From contig NZ_CP047211.1 in assembly GCF_030408795.1 (NCBI RefSeq), positions 1,178,001-1,242,000 on the forward strand: a stretch of 64,000 nucleotides of DNA, written 5' to 3'. The stretch is from Corynebacterium hansenii (GTDB taxonomy: Bacteria; Actinomycetota; Actinomycetes; Mycobacteriales; Mycobacteriaceae). Shown here one piece after another: positions 33,642 through 43,450 of the stretch. Position 1 is the stretch's first letter. Each line of letters starts with the position of its first letter. Position numbers and translations under genes: made by a program. The notes under the pieces are model-generated. The model did not search any database. It saw only the letters and a list, made by a program, of their open reading frames with translations, and was not told where the DNA came from.

Positions 33642-34778
33642 ATGACTTCGCCCGCACAGCGCACCGCCGGCCCCGAAGGCCGCACCGATGACCGCATTTC
33701 CGTCGCCGTCCTCTACGGCGGCGCGAGCCCCGAGCACAACGTGTCCTGCGTGTCCGCCGGCGCGATCATGGCGCACCTGGACGCCGCGACGTACCGCGTG
33801 GTGCCCGTCGGCATCACCCGCGACGGCACGTGGACCCCGGGCACCTCGGCCCCGGAGGCGCTGAGCAAGCACGGCCGCGAGCTGCCGCACGTGCCGGATG
33901 TCGCCGAGGGCGGCGCCGAACTGCAGTTGTCGGCGGATCCGCGGCGCAAGGGAGAGCTCCGCTTCGTCGCGGGGCCGGATGCGGGCGAGCTTTTCGACGT
34001 CGTGGACGTCGTCTTCCCGGTGCTCCACGGCCCCAACGGCGAGGACGGCACGATCCAGGGACTTCTCGAGCTGTCGCGCATCCCGTTCGTCGGGCCGGGC
34101 GTGCTCGCGTCGGCTGCGGGCATGGACAAGGAGCGCACCAAGAACCTGGCCGTCGCCGGCGGCATCCCCGTGGGGGAGCAGGCGGTGCTGCTGGAGGGCG
34201 AGGAGCTGTCGGGGGCCGACCGCGAGCGGCTGGGCCTTCCGGTGTTCGTCAAGCCGGCCCGGGGCGGCTCGTCGATCGGCATCTCCAAGGTCGATTCCTG
34301 GGACGAGTTCGACGCCGCCCTGGAGCTGGCGCGCTCGCACGACGCGAAGGTGATCGTGGAGAAGGGCATCGTCGGAGCGGAGGTCGAGTGCGGCGTGCTG
34401 CAGCGCCCCGACGGCGAGCTCATCGCGTCGGCGCCCGCGCAGCTGGCGGGCACCGAGGATTCCGACGAGGGGTTCTACGGCTTCGACACCAAGTACCTCG
34501 ACGACGTGGTCACCGCCCAGATCCCCGCCCCGCTGCCGGCCGAGACCATCGCCGAGGTGCAGGAGCTGTCCAAGCTGGCGTTCCGCTCGCTGGGCTGCGA
34601 CGGCCTGACCCGCGTCGACTTCTTCGTCACCGACCGGGGGCCGGTGCTCAACGAGGTCAACACGATGCCCGGCTTCACCCCGATCTCCATGTACCCGCAG
34701 ATGTTCGCGGCCTCCGGCGTGCCCTACCCGGAGCTGCTGGGCACGCTGGTGCAGCGCGCCCTGGTCGCGCGGAGATAG
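33642..34778 (+). CDS. ddl: D-alanine--D-alanine ligase
   Basis: A 378-residue ATP-grasp enzyme that makes the D-Ala-D-Ala dipeptide for peptidoglycan. N-terminal VAVLYGGASPEHNVS, HGPNGEDGT, the ATP-grasp VFVKPARGGSSIGISKV, and the C-terminal NEVNTMPGFTPISMYP are all present. TAGGAT at 33628-33633 is eight bases before the ATG, so the gene may have its own leaderless promoter within the gpsA-ddl gap. The next gene is convergent. Confidence 0.95.
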   Translation: MTSPAQRTAGPEGRTDDRISVAVLYGGASPEHNVSCVSAGAIMAHLDAATYRVVPVGITRDGTWTPGTSAPEALSKHGRELPHVPDVAEGGAELQLSADPRRKGELRFVAGPDAGELFDVVDVVFPVLHGPNGEDGTIQGLLELSRIPFVGPGVLASAAGMDKERTKNLAVAGGIPVGEQAVLLEGEELSGADRERLGLPVFVKPARGGSSIGISKVDSWDEFDAALELARSHDAKVIVEKGIVGAEVECGVLQRPDGELIASAPAQLAGTEDSDEGFYGFDTKYLDDVVTAQIPAPLPAETIAEVQELSKLAFRSLGCDGLTRVDFFVTDRGPVLNEVNTMPGFTPISMYPQMFAASGVPYPELLGTLVQRALVARR

Positions 34779-34793
34779 CGCGGGGCGCCGCCG

Positions 34794-35738
34794 CTACTTC
34801 TCGCTCGGCGAGATGTTCTTCAGGTTCGCCGAGATGATGTTGGACAGGCTCGGCAGGATCCCGGAGGCCTCGCCGACGGGCAGGTGGACGGCGACGAACC
34901 GCTCGCGGCCCATCGCGTACCACGTGCCCACCTCGCCGGAGGTCAGGGAGGGCTCCATGAACCACACGATGTCGTTGATCTGCGTCAGCTGCTCCGTCGT
35001 GTCCTCGTAACCCGCCGGCTCGGCGACGCCGCAGCGCAGGGAAATCAGGCTGCCCCGGTCATCGGCCCACACCATCGACCCGGCGGGCAGCTTCTTGCCC
35101 TCGATGCGCTTGCGCTCGCCGATTTCCGAGGGCAGCGCGGCCATCAGGGCGGAGCAGCGGTCATCGGCCTCGTCGGCCGGGAGATCGGTCAGCGGGATCG
35201 GGTTGGCCGCGGGGGCGCCGCCGACCTCCGAATCGGGGCCCATCACCTTCGACAGTTCCTTCACGGCGCCCGGGCGCGAGAAGTCGGCCGTCACCGCGAC
35301 GACGGGGGAGCGGCCCACGGAGAACCACGTGGACAGGTTGACCCCGTCGGTGGGGTCGTCGATGCGGATCCACTTGACGCCGTCGTGTTCCTCGGTGACG
35401 GACTGCTCCGTGTACTGCATCGGCACCGGGGCGCCGCACCGCAGCGTCACGCGGTCGTCGGAGGTGTTGCGCCACACGGCCGCGCCCTTCGGCGCCGGGT
35501 CGGCGAGTTCGGCGCGGACCAGGCCGTCCAGGCGGTCGGGGAGGCGTTCGACGAGCTCGGCGCACTTGAGGGAATCGTCTTCCGGCATCTCCAGCGTCGA
35601 CAGCAGCACCGGCTGGCGGGCCTGTTTGTCCTGGAAAAACTTCGCCCCGACGATGACGCCGAAAGCGAGCAGTACCGCGAGGGCCAGTGCGATGCCCGCA
35701 CGGCGACGGCTACCCTGTGCCTGAACGTTTTCTCCCAT
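34794..35738 (-). CDS. DUF3515 protein with tandemly duplicated domain
   Basis: A 314-residue predicted secreted or anchored protein. Residues 14-32 form one transmembrane or signal segment. The outside part contains two copies of the DUF3515 fold: residues 59-153 (Cys59, Cys101) and 195-288 (Cys195, Cys236). The copies share CAEL/CSAL, LRCG and STWFSVGR / GTWYAMGR, and each has a cysteine pair likely to form a disulfide. Usual actinobacterial members have one domain of about 150-180 residues. It is divergent from thiL and convergent with ddl, a conserved position. Function unknown. Confidence 0.83.
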   Translation of the reverse strand: MGENVQAQGSRRRAGIALALAVLLAFGVIVGAKFFQDKQARQPVLLSTLEMPEDDSLKCAELVERLPDRLDGLVRAELADPAPKGAAVWRNTSDDRVTLRCGAPVPMQYTEQSVTEEHDGVKWIRIDDPTDGVNLSTWFSVGRSPVVAVTADFSRPGAVKELSKVMGPDSEVGGAPAANPIPLTDLPADEADDRCSALMAALPSEIGERKRIEGKKLPAGSMVWADDRGSLISLRCGVAEPAGYEDTTEQLTQINDIVWFMEPSLTSGEVGTWYAMGRERFVAVHLPVGEASGILPSLSNIISANLKNISPSEK

Positions 35739-35837
35739 GTGGGAAAAGTCTACTTCGCCACCGCCCCGGGCGACGCGCCACCCCGCGGCGTCCCGGGCGG
35801 GCCACGGCGCCGCGGAAGGAACGGTGACCCCAAAACC

Positions 35838-36788
35838 ATGACGACAGTCGGAGAAGTCGGCGAGCACGCGGTGATCGCGGCCATCCGGGAGGCCGCCCCC
35901 TCGGCCCGAAACGGCGACGACGCAGCCGTTTTGTCGATGACGACCCCCAACGCGCGCTACATCGCCTCCACCGACATGCTCGTCGAGGGCCGCCACTTCT
36001 CCCTCGAGTGGTCCACCCCCGAGCAGGTGGGGGCGAAGGCCGCCGTGCAGAATTTCGCCGACGTCGAGGCGATGGGCGCCCGCCCCACGGCGATCCTCAT
36101 GAGCCTGTCCGTCCCCGAGCACACGAAGCTCGACGTGGTGCGGGGCATCGCCAGGGGGCTGCGCGAGCAGGGCCGCAAGTGCGCCGCCGAACTGGTCGGC
36201 GGCGACGTCGTCGGGGGCGATTCGCTGGTCATCTCCATCACCGCGATGGGCGAGCTCGGCGGTCCCGGCCGCCCGCTGGTCCGCTCCGCCGCCCGGCCGG
36301 GCGACGCGGTCATCGCCGCCGGCCGCATCGGCCACTCCGGCGCCGGCCTGGATCTGCTCCGCCGGTACGGTTCTCCCTCCGCGGTCCCCGACAAGTTCCG
36401 GGCGCTCGTCGAAGCGCACCTCGTCCCCGATTTCGCCTACGGCCGCGGCCCCGTCGCCCGTGCGGCCGGCGTCAACGCGCTGACCGACAACTCCGACGGC
36501 CTCGTGGTCGACCTTTCCGAGATCGCGCGAGCCTCCAACGTCACCATCGACGTCGACGAGGACACGATCGCCCCGCCGGAGCTGCTCATGGCCGCCGCCG
36601 ACGCGCTCGACACCGACCCATGGCGGTGGGTGCTCGCCGGCGGGGAGGACCACACCCTCCTGGGCACGACGTCGGGCGAGCCGCCCACGGGCTTCCGGCG
36701 CATCGGCACCGTCCACCGGGACCGCGGCCTGCCCGTGTCCGTCGCCGGGCGCCAGCCGTGGCTGCGCGGGGGATGGGTGAGCTTCTGA
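35838..36788 (+). CDS. thiL: Thiamine-monophosphate kinase
   Basis: A 316-residue ThiL, which phosphorylates thiamine phosphate to thiamine pyrophosphate. It has GDDAAVL near the N-terminus, [11 protein letters not shown], and the metal/ATP acidic groups [13 protein letters not shown] and [13 protein letters not shown]. The stop overlaps the ung start (TGATG). The 99-base gap to the divergent DUF3515 gene shows no TPP riboswitch. Confidence 0.94.
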   Translation: MTTVGEVGEHAVIAAIREAAPSARNGDDAAVLSMTTPNARYIASTDMLVEGRHFSLEWSTPEQVGAKAAVQNFADVEAMGARPTAILMSLSVPEHTKLDVVRGIARGLREQGRKCAAELVGGDVVGGDSLVISITAMGELGGPGRPLVRSAARPGDAVIAAGRIGHSGAGLDLLRRYGSPSAVPDKFRALVEAHLVPDFAYGRGPVARAAGVNALTDNSDGLVVDLSEIARASNVTIDVDEDTIAPPELLMAAADALDTDPWRWVLAGGEDHTLLGTTSGEPPTGFRRIGTVHRDRGLPVSVAGRQPWLRGGWVSF

Positions 36789-37480
36789 TGGCCGACCGGA
36801 CCACCGATGGAGGTAACCGCCCGCTGCCCGTCGAGGCCGGCTGGGCCCGCGCGCTGGAGCCCGTAGCCGACCGCATCCACGCCATGGGCGATTTCCTCCG
36901 GGCCGAAAACGCCGCCGGGCGCGGGTACCTGCCCGCCGGCGACGACGTCCTGCGTGCCTTCACCAAGCCCTTCGACGACGTCCGCGTGCTCATCGTCGGC
37001 CAGGACCCGTACCCCACGCCGGGGCACCCGATGGGCCTGAGCTTCTCGGTGCACCGCGACGTCCGGCCGTTGCCGCGGTCGCTGGCCAACATCTACCGCG
37101 AGTACGAGTCCGATCTGGGCCTGACCCCTCCGGAGCACGGGGATCTGTCGCGCTGGACGGACAACGGGGTCGCGCTGTTCAACAGGGTGCTCACCGTCCA
37201 GCCGGGCAAGCCCGCCTCGCACCGCGGCAAGGGGTGGGAGGAGGTCACCGCCGAGGCGATCCGCGCGCTCGCCGGCCGCGGCACCCCTCTGGTGGCCATC
37301 CTGTGGGGCCGCGACGCGCAGACGGCGCAGAAGCTCCTCGGCGCCGACGTGCCGTGCATCTGTTCGCCGCACCCGTCGCCGCTGAGCGCTTCCCGGGGTT
37401 TCTTCGGTTCCCGCCCGTTTTCCCGCGCCAACGAGGCGTTGCGCTCGCTCGGCGCCGAGCCCGTGGACTGGACGCTGTAA
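36788..37480 (+). CDS. ung: Uracil-DNA glycosylase
   Basis: A 230-residue family 1 uracil-DNA glycosylase that removes uracil from DNA. The catalytic water-activating motif is GQDPYP (Asp73 region), and the leucine-loop motif is [10 protein letters not shown] near 197. The [11 protein letters not shown] strand is also typical. The start at 36788 is coupled to the thiL stop. An in-frame ATG 14 bases earlier exists, but it is out of register with the coupling and has no better site. Confidence 0.94.
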   Translation: MADRTTDGGNRPLPVEAGWARALEPVADRIHAMGDFLRAENAAGRGYLPAGDDVLRAFTKPFDDVRVLIVGQDPYPTPGHPMGLSFSVHRDVRPLPRSLANIYREYESDLGLTPPEHGDLSRWTDNGVALFNRVLTVQPGKPASHRGKGWEEVTAEAIRALAGRGTPLVAILWGRDAQTAQKLLGADVPCICSPHPSPLSASRGFFGSRPFSRANEALRSLGAEPVDWTL

Positions 37481-37481
37481 T

Positions 37482-39080
37482 ATGCCCGCCATGCCGTCGC
37501 CCGCCCAGCCCACCCGCATCGATGGGCCGTCGCTGCTCAGCTGGGCCCGCCGCTGCGTGTCCGTGCTGGAGCGCCGCCGCGAGGAGATCAACGAGCTCAA
37601 CGTGTTCCCGGTGCCCGACGCCGACACGGGGTCGAACATGGCGGCGACCATGGCCGCCGCCCTCGCCGCGGCCGAGCATGCCGCGGCCGGCCCGTCGCAA
37701 AGCGGCGCGGCCCCCGGGGCGCACGACATCGCCATCGCCCTGGCCGCCGGCGCGGTGCGCGGCGCGCGGGGCAACTCCGGGACGGTGCTGTCGCAGGTCC
37801 TGCGCGCGTTGGCGGAGGCCGCGGCGCCCGGCGGCTTCGGCGGCGAGCACGTGCAGAAGGCGCTGGACACCGCGGTGAAGCACGTCGACCGGGCCATCGC
37901 CGATCCGGTGGAGGGCACGATCCTCACCGTCCTGCGGCAGGCGGCCGTCGCCGCCGGGCGGCGGGACCCGGCGAACCTCGTCGACGTCATCGCGGCGGCC
38001 TCCGAGGCCGCGCGGCAGGCTCTGGACCGCACCCCGTCGCAGTTGCCGGCGCTGCGCGAGGCGGGCGTCGTCGACGCCGGCGGCGCGGGGCTGGTGCTGC
38101 TTCTCGACGCGCTCCTCGACGAAGTGTCCGGCGAAGCCCCCGACGAACCCGACCTGCACGTCACGGCATCCGCCCCGGAGGGCCCCGAGCTGGAGGTGAT
38201 GTTCCTCATCGACGTCGCCGCCGACCGGATGGACGAGTACCGCGCCACCATGCACGCGCTGGGCAACTCGCTGGTCATCGCCGGCGAGGGCGGGGAACGC
38301 CACATGACGCACATCCATTCCGCCGAGGCGGGGGCCGTCATCGAGGCGGCGCTGGACTACGGGCGGCCGGAGAACATCCGCATCGAGGTCATCGACGAGG
38401 TCCCCGCGGGCGGGCGGAAGGCACCGGCCCGGTCGCTGCTGGCCGTCGCGCCGACGGGGCCGATCTCCGACCTGTTCGCGTCCGCGGGCGCGACGCCGGT
38501 GGGGCCGGACGGCGACGTCGTCGGATCGATCCTCGGGGCCATCGCCGGCATCCCCGGCGACGGCGAGGTGCTGCTGCTGCCCAACGGCCTGGTGGGCAAC
38601 CGCGAGCTGATCCAAGTCGAGCTGGCCGCGCAGGCCGGGGGCCATTCCATCACCATCCTGCCGACGGCGACGCTGGCCAACGGGCTGGCCGCCGTCGCGG
38701 TGCACGATCCGACGATCCCCCTGGCCGTCGACGCCTACGCCATGAGCGAGGCGTCCGCCGGCATGCGCACCGCCACCCTGGGCGCGGCGCCGGGCGCGGG
38801 CCTCACCGCCGCCGGGCCCTGCGCCAAGGGGGACGTGCTGGCGACGGTCGGCGGGGACATCCTCGTCGTCGCCGACACCGTCGCCGAGGCGCTGACCCGG
38901 ACGGTGGAGCTGATGCTGCGCTCCGGCGGAGAGCTGGTCACGGTGCTGCTGGGCACGGGCGTCGACCCCGAGTCGACCACGGCCCTGCGCCGGCGGCTGC
39001 GGGACATCGCGCCGGGCGTCGACGTCACCGCGTACGCCGCCGACGGCATCGCCGAGCTCGCCCAGATCGGCGTCGAGTAG
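37482..39080 (+). CDS. DAK2/DhaL-domain protein (FakA/YloV-like)
   Basis: A 532-residue protein. The N-terminal DhaL kinase domain has NVFPVPDADTGSNM (the nucleotide and metal loop) and GNSGTVLSQ. A central FakA-type domain and a C-terminal DegV-like part follow. In Firmicutes FakA phosphorylates fatty acids bound to FakB. In actinobacteria the substrate is not settled. The start is one base after the ung stop. An ATG nine bases later is an alternative. The gene is followed by recG after 12 bases. Confidence 0.85.
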   Translation: MPAMPSPAQPTRIDGPSLLSWARRCVSVLERRREEINELNVFPVPDADTGSNMAATMAAALAAAEHAAAGPSQSGAAPGAHDIAIALAAGAVRGARGNSGTVLSQVLRALAEAAAPGGFGGEHVQKALDTAVKHVDRAIADPVEGTILTVLRQAAVAAGRRDPANLVDVIAAASEAARQALDRTPSQLPALREAGVVDAGGAGLVLLLDALLDEVSGEAPDEPDLHVTASAPEGPELEVMFLIDVAADRMDEYRATMHALGNSLVIAGEGGERHMTHIHSAEAGAVIEAALDYGRPENIRIEVIDEVPAGGRKAPARSLLAVAPTGPISDLFASAGATPVGPDGDVVGSILGAIAGIPGDGEVLLLPNGLVGNRELIQVELAAQAGGHSITILPTATLANGLAAVAVHDPTIPLAVDAYAMSEASAGMRTATLGAAPGAGLTAAGPCAKGDVLATVGGDILVVADTVAEALTRTVELMLRSGGELVTVLLGTGVDPESTTALRRRLRDIAPGVDVTAYAADGIAELAQIGVE

Positions 39081-39092
39081 CGGGCGACGGCG

Positions 39093-41225
39093 ATGCTGGG
39101 CTGGTTGGCGACGGCGACGGCCATGACGCCGCTGCGCGAGGTCCTGGGGCCCAAGGCCGCGAAGAAGGTCGGGGATTCGATCGGCGCGACGTCGGTCGGC
39201 GAATTGCTCTCGCGCCTGCCCCAGCGCTACGCCGCACAGGGGCACAGCCTCAACGTCGATTACGCCCAGGTGGGGGAGTCGATCACGGCGGTCGTGGAGG
39301 TGGTGAGCGTCGTCGAATCGGCTCCGGGGGCGACCCGCCGCCCGCTCCGCGTCACGGTCACCGATGGCCGGCGGATCATGCCGATGCCCCTGTTCGGGCA
39401 GGGGTGGCTGGTGCACGTGCTGCACCCGGGCACGCGGCTGCTGGTGCTGGGCACGCTCGACGAATACCGCGGGAATCCCCAGATCAAGGGCGCGGACCTG
39501 CTGGTCATCGGCGCCGACGGCCAGCCGGGCGCGGCGACGGGCAAGCTGAAGAAGCTCATCGACGGCGCCGACGGCATGGCGGAGCTCCGCGGCCTGCTGG
39601 CGCGGCCGTATCTGCCCATCCACCGCGGCCGGAAGGGGCTGTCGGGGATTCTCCTGGCGCTGTACATCCGGCGGGTGCTGCGGTGGCTGCCGCGCCAGGA
39701 CGAGCCGCTGCCCGAATGGCCGTCGCACCTGCCGACGTTTGACGTGGCGCTGCGCGAGGCGCACTTCCCGGGCGCCGCCGGCCCGCAGGCGGCCATCGAC
39801 CGCCTCAAATACGACGAGGCCCTGGAGCTGCAGCTCGCCCTCGCCCTGCGCCGCGCGGGCAACGCCGACCGGGTGGCGCCTGAGTGCCCGCCGTCCGCCG
39901 ACGGCCGCGCGGCCCGGCTCGCCGGGAATCTCCCCTTCGAGCTGACCGGCGGGCAGCGGTCGGTGCTCGCCGACATCTCCGCCGACCTTTCCCGCCCGAC
40001 GCCGATGAACCGTCTGCTGCAGGGCGAGGTCGGCTCCGGTAAGACCGTCGTCGCGCTGCTGGGCATGCTGCAGGTCCTCGACGAGGGCCGCCAGAGCGTG
40101 CTGCTGGCCCCGACGGAGGTCCTGGCCGCGCAGCACGCGCGGACCATCGCGGGGCTTCTCGACGACGCCGGCGTGGACGCGAAGGTGACCTCGCTGACCG
40201 GTTCGATGCCCGTGGGGGAGAAGCGGGCGGCGCTGCTGGACATCGTCTCGGGCGAGTCGGGGATCATCGTGGGCACGCACGCGCTGCTGAGCGAGGGCGT
40301 GGACTTCTTTGACCTGGGGATGGTGGTCATCGACGAGCAGCACCGCTTCGGCGTCCGCCAGCGCGACCGGCTGCGCGAGCGCGGGCGCGACGGGATGACG
40401 CCCCACGTGCTGGTCATGACCGCCACGCCCATCCCGCGCACCCTGGCGATGACGGTGTTCGGCGACCTCGACGTCTCGGAGCTCGCCGAACTGCCCGGGC
40501 GGCGCCGGAACGTGCGGACGATCGTCGTTCCGACCGTGGAAAAGCCGAAGTGGGAGGCACGTGCCTGGGAGGTGATCCGCGAGGAGGCCGAAGCGGGGCA
40601 CCGGGCGTTCGTGGTGTCGCCGCGGATCCTGGGCGAGGGAGAATCCGTGGAGGACAACTTCGACCTGGCCCGGCGCAACCTGCCGGGCGTCGCGGTCGGG
40701 TTCCTGCACGGCCGCATGTCGGCGGAGGAGAAGTCCTCGGCGATGGCCGATTTCGCGGCGGGCCGGACGTCGGTGCTGGTGGCGACGACGGTCGTCGAGG
40801 TCGGCGTCGACGTGCCCGAGGCGACCGTGATGATGATCCGCCGCGCCGAGAGCTACGGCGTCTCGCAGCTGCACCAGCTGCGCGGGCGCATCGGCCGCGG
40901 CGAGCTGCCCGGGCGGTGCTTCCTGTGCACCGAGACGATGCCGGACACGCCGGAGCGGGCGCGGCTCGACGCCATCGCGGCGACGAACGACGGCTTCCGG
41001 CTCGCCGAGATCGACGTGCGCACCCGCAAGCACGGCGACGTCCTGGGCGAGAGCCAGTCCGGCCTGACCGCCGGGCTCGGCCTGCTCGACCTCGGCGGCG
41101 ACGCGCGGATCATCGAGCGCGCGCGGGAGGACGCCGCAAAGCTCGCCGCCGCGGACCCCAAGCACGCGAGGACGCTGACCTACGACATCACCGACGAGGA
41201 AGCCGGGTTCCTGGACCGCAGCTGA
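39093..41225 (+). CDS. recG: ATP-dependent DNA helicase RecG
   Basis: A 710-residue helicase that remodels stalled replication forks and Holliday junctions. The N-terminal wedge/OB domain (about 60-160) is followed by two RecA-like domains. Walker A is GEVGSGKT (near 311), the DEQHRFG box is near 414, and the TRG motif region is QLHQLRGRIGRGE. The start at 39093 has a weak ribosome binding site. ATG at 39123 (MTPLREVLG) is an equally possible start. Confidence 0.95.
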   Translation: MLGWLATATAMTPLREVLGPKAAKKVGDSIGATSVGELLSRLPQRYAAQGHSLNVDYAQVGESITAVVEVVSVVESAPGATRRPLRVTVTDGRRIMPMPLFGQGWLVHVLHPGTRLLVLGTLDEYRGNPQIKGADLLVIGADGQPGAATGKLKKLIDGADGMAELRGLLARPYLPIHRGRKGLSGILLALYIRRVLRWLPRQDEPLPEWPSHLPTFDVALREAHFPGAAGPQAAIDRLKYDEALELQLALALRRAGNADRVAPECPPSADGRAARLAGNLPFELTGGQRSVLADISADLSRPTPMNRLLQGEVGSGKTVVALLGMLQVLDEGRQSVLLAPTEVLAAQHARTIAGLLDDAGVDAKVTSLTGSMPVGEKRAALLDIVSGESGIIVGTHALLSEGVDFFDLGMVVIDEQHRFGVRQRDRLRERGRDGMTPHVLVMTATPIPRTLAMTVFGDLDVSELAELPGRRRNVRTIVVPTVEKPKWEARAWEVIREEAEAGHRAFVVSPRILGEGESVEDNFDLARRNLPGVAVGFLHGRMSAEEKSSAMADFAAGRTSVLVATTVVEVGVDVPEATVMMIRRAESYGVSQLHQLRGRIGRGELPGRCFLCTETMPDTPERARLDAIAATNDGFRLAEIDVRTRKHGDVLGESQSGLTAGLGLLDLGGDARIIERAREDAAKLAAADPKHARTLTYDITDEEAGFLDRS

Positions 41226-41258
41226 GCCCCACCGCGCCGCGCCCGTAGACTCGGTGCC

Positions 41259-41516
41259 ATGAGCGAATCGAACGGTGACGACGGCGCCGTGGTCGTGTGC
41301 GCCCCCTTCGCGGGAGTGGTGCGGCTGCAGGTCGCCGCGGGCGATGACGTGACCACCGGGCTGCCCGTCGCGGTGGTCGAGGCCGTGAAGCTGGAGGCCC
41401 CCGTGCAGGCGCCGTGCCCCGCGACGGTGGCCGAGGTGCTGGTGGAGGACTTCTCCGACGTCTCCGGCGGTGACCCGCTGCTGACCCTGGCGCCGAAGGG
41501 CGAGGGGGCCCGATGA
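41259..41516 (+). CDS. Small biotinyl/lipoyl-domain protein
   Basis: An 85-residue stand-alone biotin-carrier-like domain. The usual AMKM is replaced by EAVKLEAP with the acceptor lysine kept as Lys44. The beta-hairpin repeats (VVVCAPFAGVVRLQVAAGD and APCPATVAEVLVED) show the fold. It might serve an acyl-CoA carboxylase, or be a degraded paralogue of AccB-type carriers. TAGACT at 41246-41251, seven bases before the ATG, suggests its own leaderless promoter. It overlaps rsmD by four bases. Confidence 0.75.
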   Translation: MSESNGDDGAVVVCAPFAGVVRLQVAAGDDVTTGLPVAVVEAVKLEAPVQAPCPATVAEVLVEDFSDVSGGDPLLTLAPKGEGAR

Positions 41517-42091
41517 GCCGCATCATCGCGGGCGTCGCCCGCGGCCGGAAGCTGGTGACCCCGAAGGGCGACGCGACCCGGCCGACGACGGATCGGGCGC
41601 GCGAGGCGATCTTCTCCTCCTGGTCCTCGCGCTTCGGCATCGAGGGCACCACGGTGCTGGACCTGTTCGCGGGGTCGGGCGCGCTGGGCCTGGAGGCGGC
41701 GTCGCGCGGTGCCGCGGAGGTCGTGCTGGTCGAGTCGAGCCCGGCGGCGTGCCGCGCGATCCGCGCGAACATCGGCACGGTGGGCCACCCCCGGGTCACC
41801 GTCGCCGAAATGAAGGCGTCGACGTACCTGGCCGGTGCGCCGGCGGACCATTTCGACCGCGTCATCGCGGATCCGCCCTATGAGCTGGCGGGGGAGGCGG
41901 TCACCGAGATGCTCGAGGCGCTGCGCCCGGCGCTGCGCGACGGCGCCGTGGTCACCGTCGAGCGGCATTCCGCGGACGACGAAACCGTCTGGCCCGACGG
42001 ATACGGCATCCTGGAGCAGAAGCTCAAGCGCCGCATCCACGGCCTGGCCCGCTTCGACACCGCGATCTACCGACGAGGGGAAGACCAATGA
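41513..42091 (+). CDS. rsmD: 16S rRNA (guanine(966)-N(2))-methyltransferase
   Basis: A 192-residue class I methyltransferase that methylates G966 of 16S rRNA. SAM binding is in LDLFAGSGALGLEAASRG, and the catalytic DPPY motif is IADPPYEL near 120. Both ends overlap neighbours by four bases (ATGA) in a tight run with the biotinyl-domain gene and coaD, a conserved rsmD-coaD pairing. Confidence 0.95.
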   Translation: MSRIIAGVARGRKLVTPKGDATRPTTDRAREAIFSSWSSRFGIEGTTVLDLFAGSGALGLEAASRGAAEVVLVESSPAACRAIRANIGTVGHPRVTVAEMKASTYLAGAPADHFDRVIADPPYELAGEAVTEMLEALRPALRDGAVVTVERHSADDETVWPDGYGILEQKLKRRIHGLARFDTAIYRRGEDQ

Positions 42092-42561
42092 CCCATGCCT
42101 GCTGCCCCGGTTCGTACGACCCGCTCACCAGCGGCCATCTCGACGTCATCCAGCGCGCCTCGGTGCTTTTCGACGAAGTGACCGTCCTGGTCACCCACAA
42201 CCCCAACAAGACGGGGATGTTCACCCCGGATGAGCGGATGCGCCTGATCGAGGAGTGCACCGGCCACCTGGACAACGTCCGCGTCGATTCCTGGTCCGAG
42301 CTGCTGGTGGACTACACCACCGAGCACGGCATCGCGACGCTGGTCAAGGGCCTGCGCTCGGCGCTGGACTACGAATACGAAGTTCCCATGGCCCAGATGA
42401 ACCGCCGCATGTCCGGCGTGGACACCATGTTCATCGAGGCGGACCCCAAGTACGGGCACGTCTCGTCGACCCTGATGAAGGAAGTCGTGCGCTACGGCGG
42501 CTCCGTCGAGGGGCTCGTGCCGGAACCGGTGCAGGAGGCCCTGCGCGCGCGGCTGACGTAG
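42088..42561 (+). CDS. coaD: Phosphopantetheine adenylyltransferase
   Basis: A 157-residue nucleotidyltransferase of coenzyme A synthesis (4'-phosphopantetheine + ATP to dephospho-CoA). The nucleotide-binding GSYDPLTSGHLD (TxGH) is at the N-terminus and HVSSTLMKEVV near 126. The start overlaps the rsmD stop. Confidence 0.96.
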   Translation: MTHACCPGSYDPLTSGHLDVIQRASVLFDEVTVLVTHNPNKTGMFTPDERMRLIEECTGHLDNVRVDSWSELLVDYTTEHGIATLVKGLRSALDYEYEVPMAQMNRRMSGVDTMFIEADPKYGHVSSTLMKEVVRYGGSVEGLVPEPVQEALRARLT

Positions 42562-42635
42562 CCGCATCGCCGACCGCAAAACGCCGTGGCCTGCAATCAC
42601 GGCATCCCCGCAGGTCGTCGCGTAATCTCGGGGCC

Positions 42636-43400
42636 ATGTACCGCGTCTTTGAATCCCTCGATGAACTTGTCCAGACCGTCGAGGAAGCCTATGGCGTCCC
42701 GATGACGGCGAATTGCATGGTGCCGCGCCGCGACGTGCTGGTGCTTCTCGACGAATTGCGCAACGCGTTCCCCGCGGAGCTCGACGACGCCCAGGACGTG
42801 CTCGACCAGCGCGACGCGATCATCGGCGAGGCCGAGGCGACCGCGGCCGAGTCGATCGCGGCCGCGGAGGAGGAGGCCCGCCGCATCATGGACGAGGCCG
42901 AGGAGCGCTCCCGCCGCATGGTGGAGGACGCGGAGAACCGCGCCCACGCCACCGTCGCCGAGGCCCAGGAAGAGGCCGCCCGCCGGCGCGAGGACGCCGA
43001 CCGCGAGTACCGCCAGGTCACCGAGCGCGCGGCGACCGAGGCCGAGCGCCTCGTCGCGTCCGGCAACGCCGCCTACGACCGTTCCGTCAAGGACGGCCTG
43101 GCGGAGCAGGAGCGGCTGGTCTCCGAGTCGACGGTCGTCCACGAGGCCAACGAGGAGGCGCGCCGGGTCGTCGAATCCGCCTACGCCGACTCGAAGCGGC
43201 TTCGCGGGGAGTGCGACGTGTACGTCGACGACAAGCTCGCCGAATTCGAGGCGTCGCTGTCCGAGACGCTGCGCTCGGTCGGCCGCGACCGCGCGGCGCT
43301 GCGCAAGGGCGCCGGCGCCTCCGGGCCGGGCGCCGCAGCCGACCGCGAGGAGCTCGGGTCGGACCGCCCGTACGAGCGCGGCGGGGACTACCGCCGCTGA
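42636..43400 (+). CDS. sepIVA: SepIVA/DivIVA-like coiled-coil cell-division protein
   Basis: A 254-residue protein with a DivIVA-like N-terminal motif (VFESLDELVQTVEEAYGVPMTANCMV) and a long alanine/glutamate-rich coiled coil (about 60-215), then a flexible tail. It lies between coaD and the DUF177-rnc pair, the same place as mycobacterial SepIVA, a DivIVA-domain division and cell-growth factor. TAATCT at 42623-42628 lies seven bases before the ATG, so it is probably leaderless. The N-terminus has no transmembrane segment. Confidence 0.88.
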   Translation: MYRVFESLDELVQTVEEAYGVPMTANCMVPRRDVLVLLDELRNAFPAELDDAQDVLDQRDAIIGEAEATAAESIAAAEEEARRIMDEAEERSRRMVEDAENRAHATVAEAQEEAARRREDADREYRQVTERAATEAERLVASGNAAYDRSVKDGLAEQERLVSESTVVHEANEEARRVVESAYADSKRLRGECDVYVDDKLAEFEASLSETLRSVGRDRAALRKGAGASGPGAAADREELGSDRPYERGGDYRR

Positions 43401-43450
43401 GGCCCCGCGCCGGAGAGGGAATCCGGCGGGGGAGGTAGGATGGCGGCATT

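Noticed and set aside
35739..35837. Possible TPP riboswitch upstream of thiL
   Set aside because: The 99-base gap contains no THI-box sequence or suitable stems and is shared with a divergent gene.
37245..41165. 1306-residue minus-strand open frame across the FakA-like and recG genes
   Set aside because: It is an antisense mirror of GC-rich genes with low-complexity Arg/Gly/Ala content and no domain. Similar shadows occur opposite smc (49207-52902) and ffh (59789-61396).
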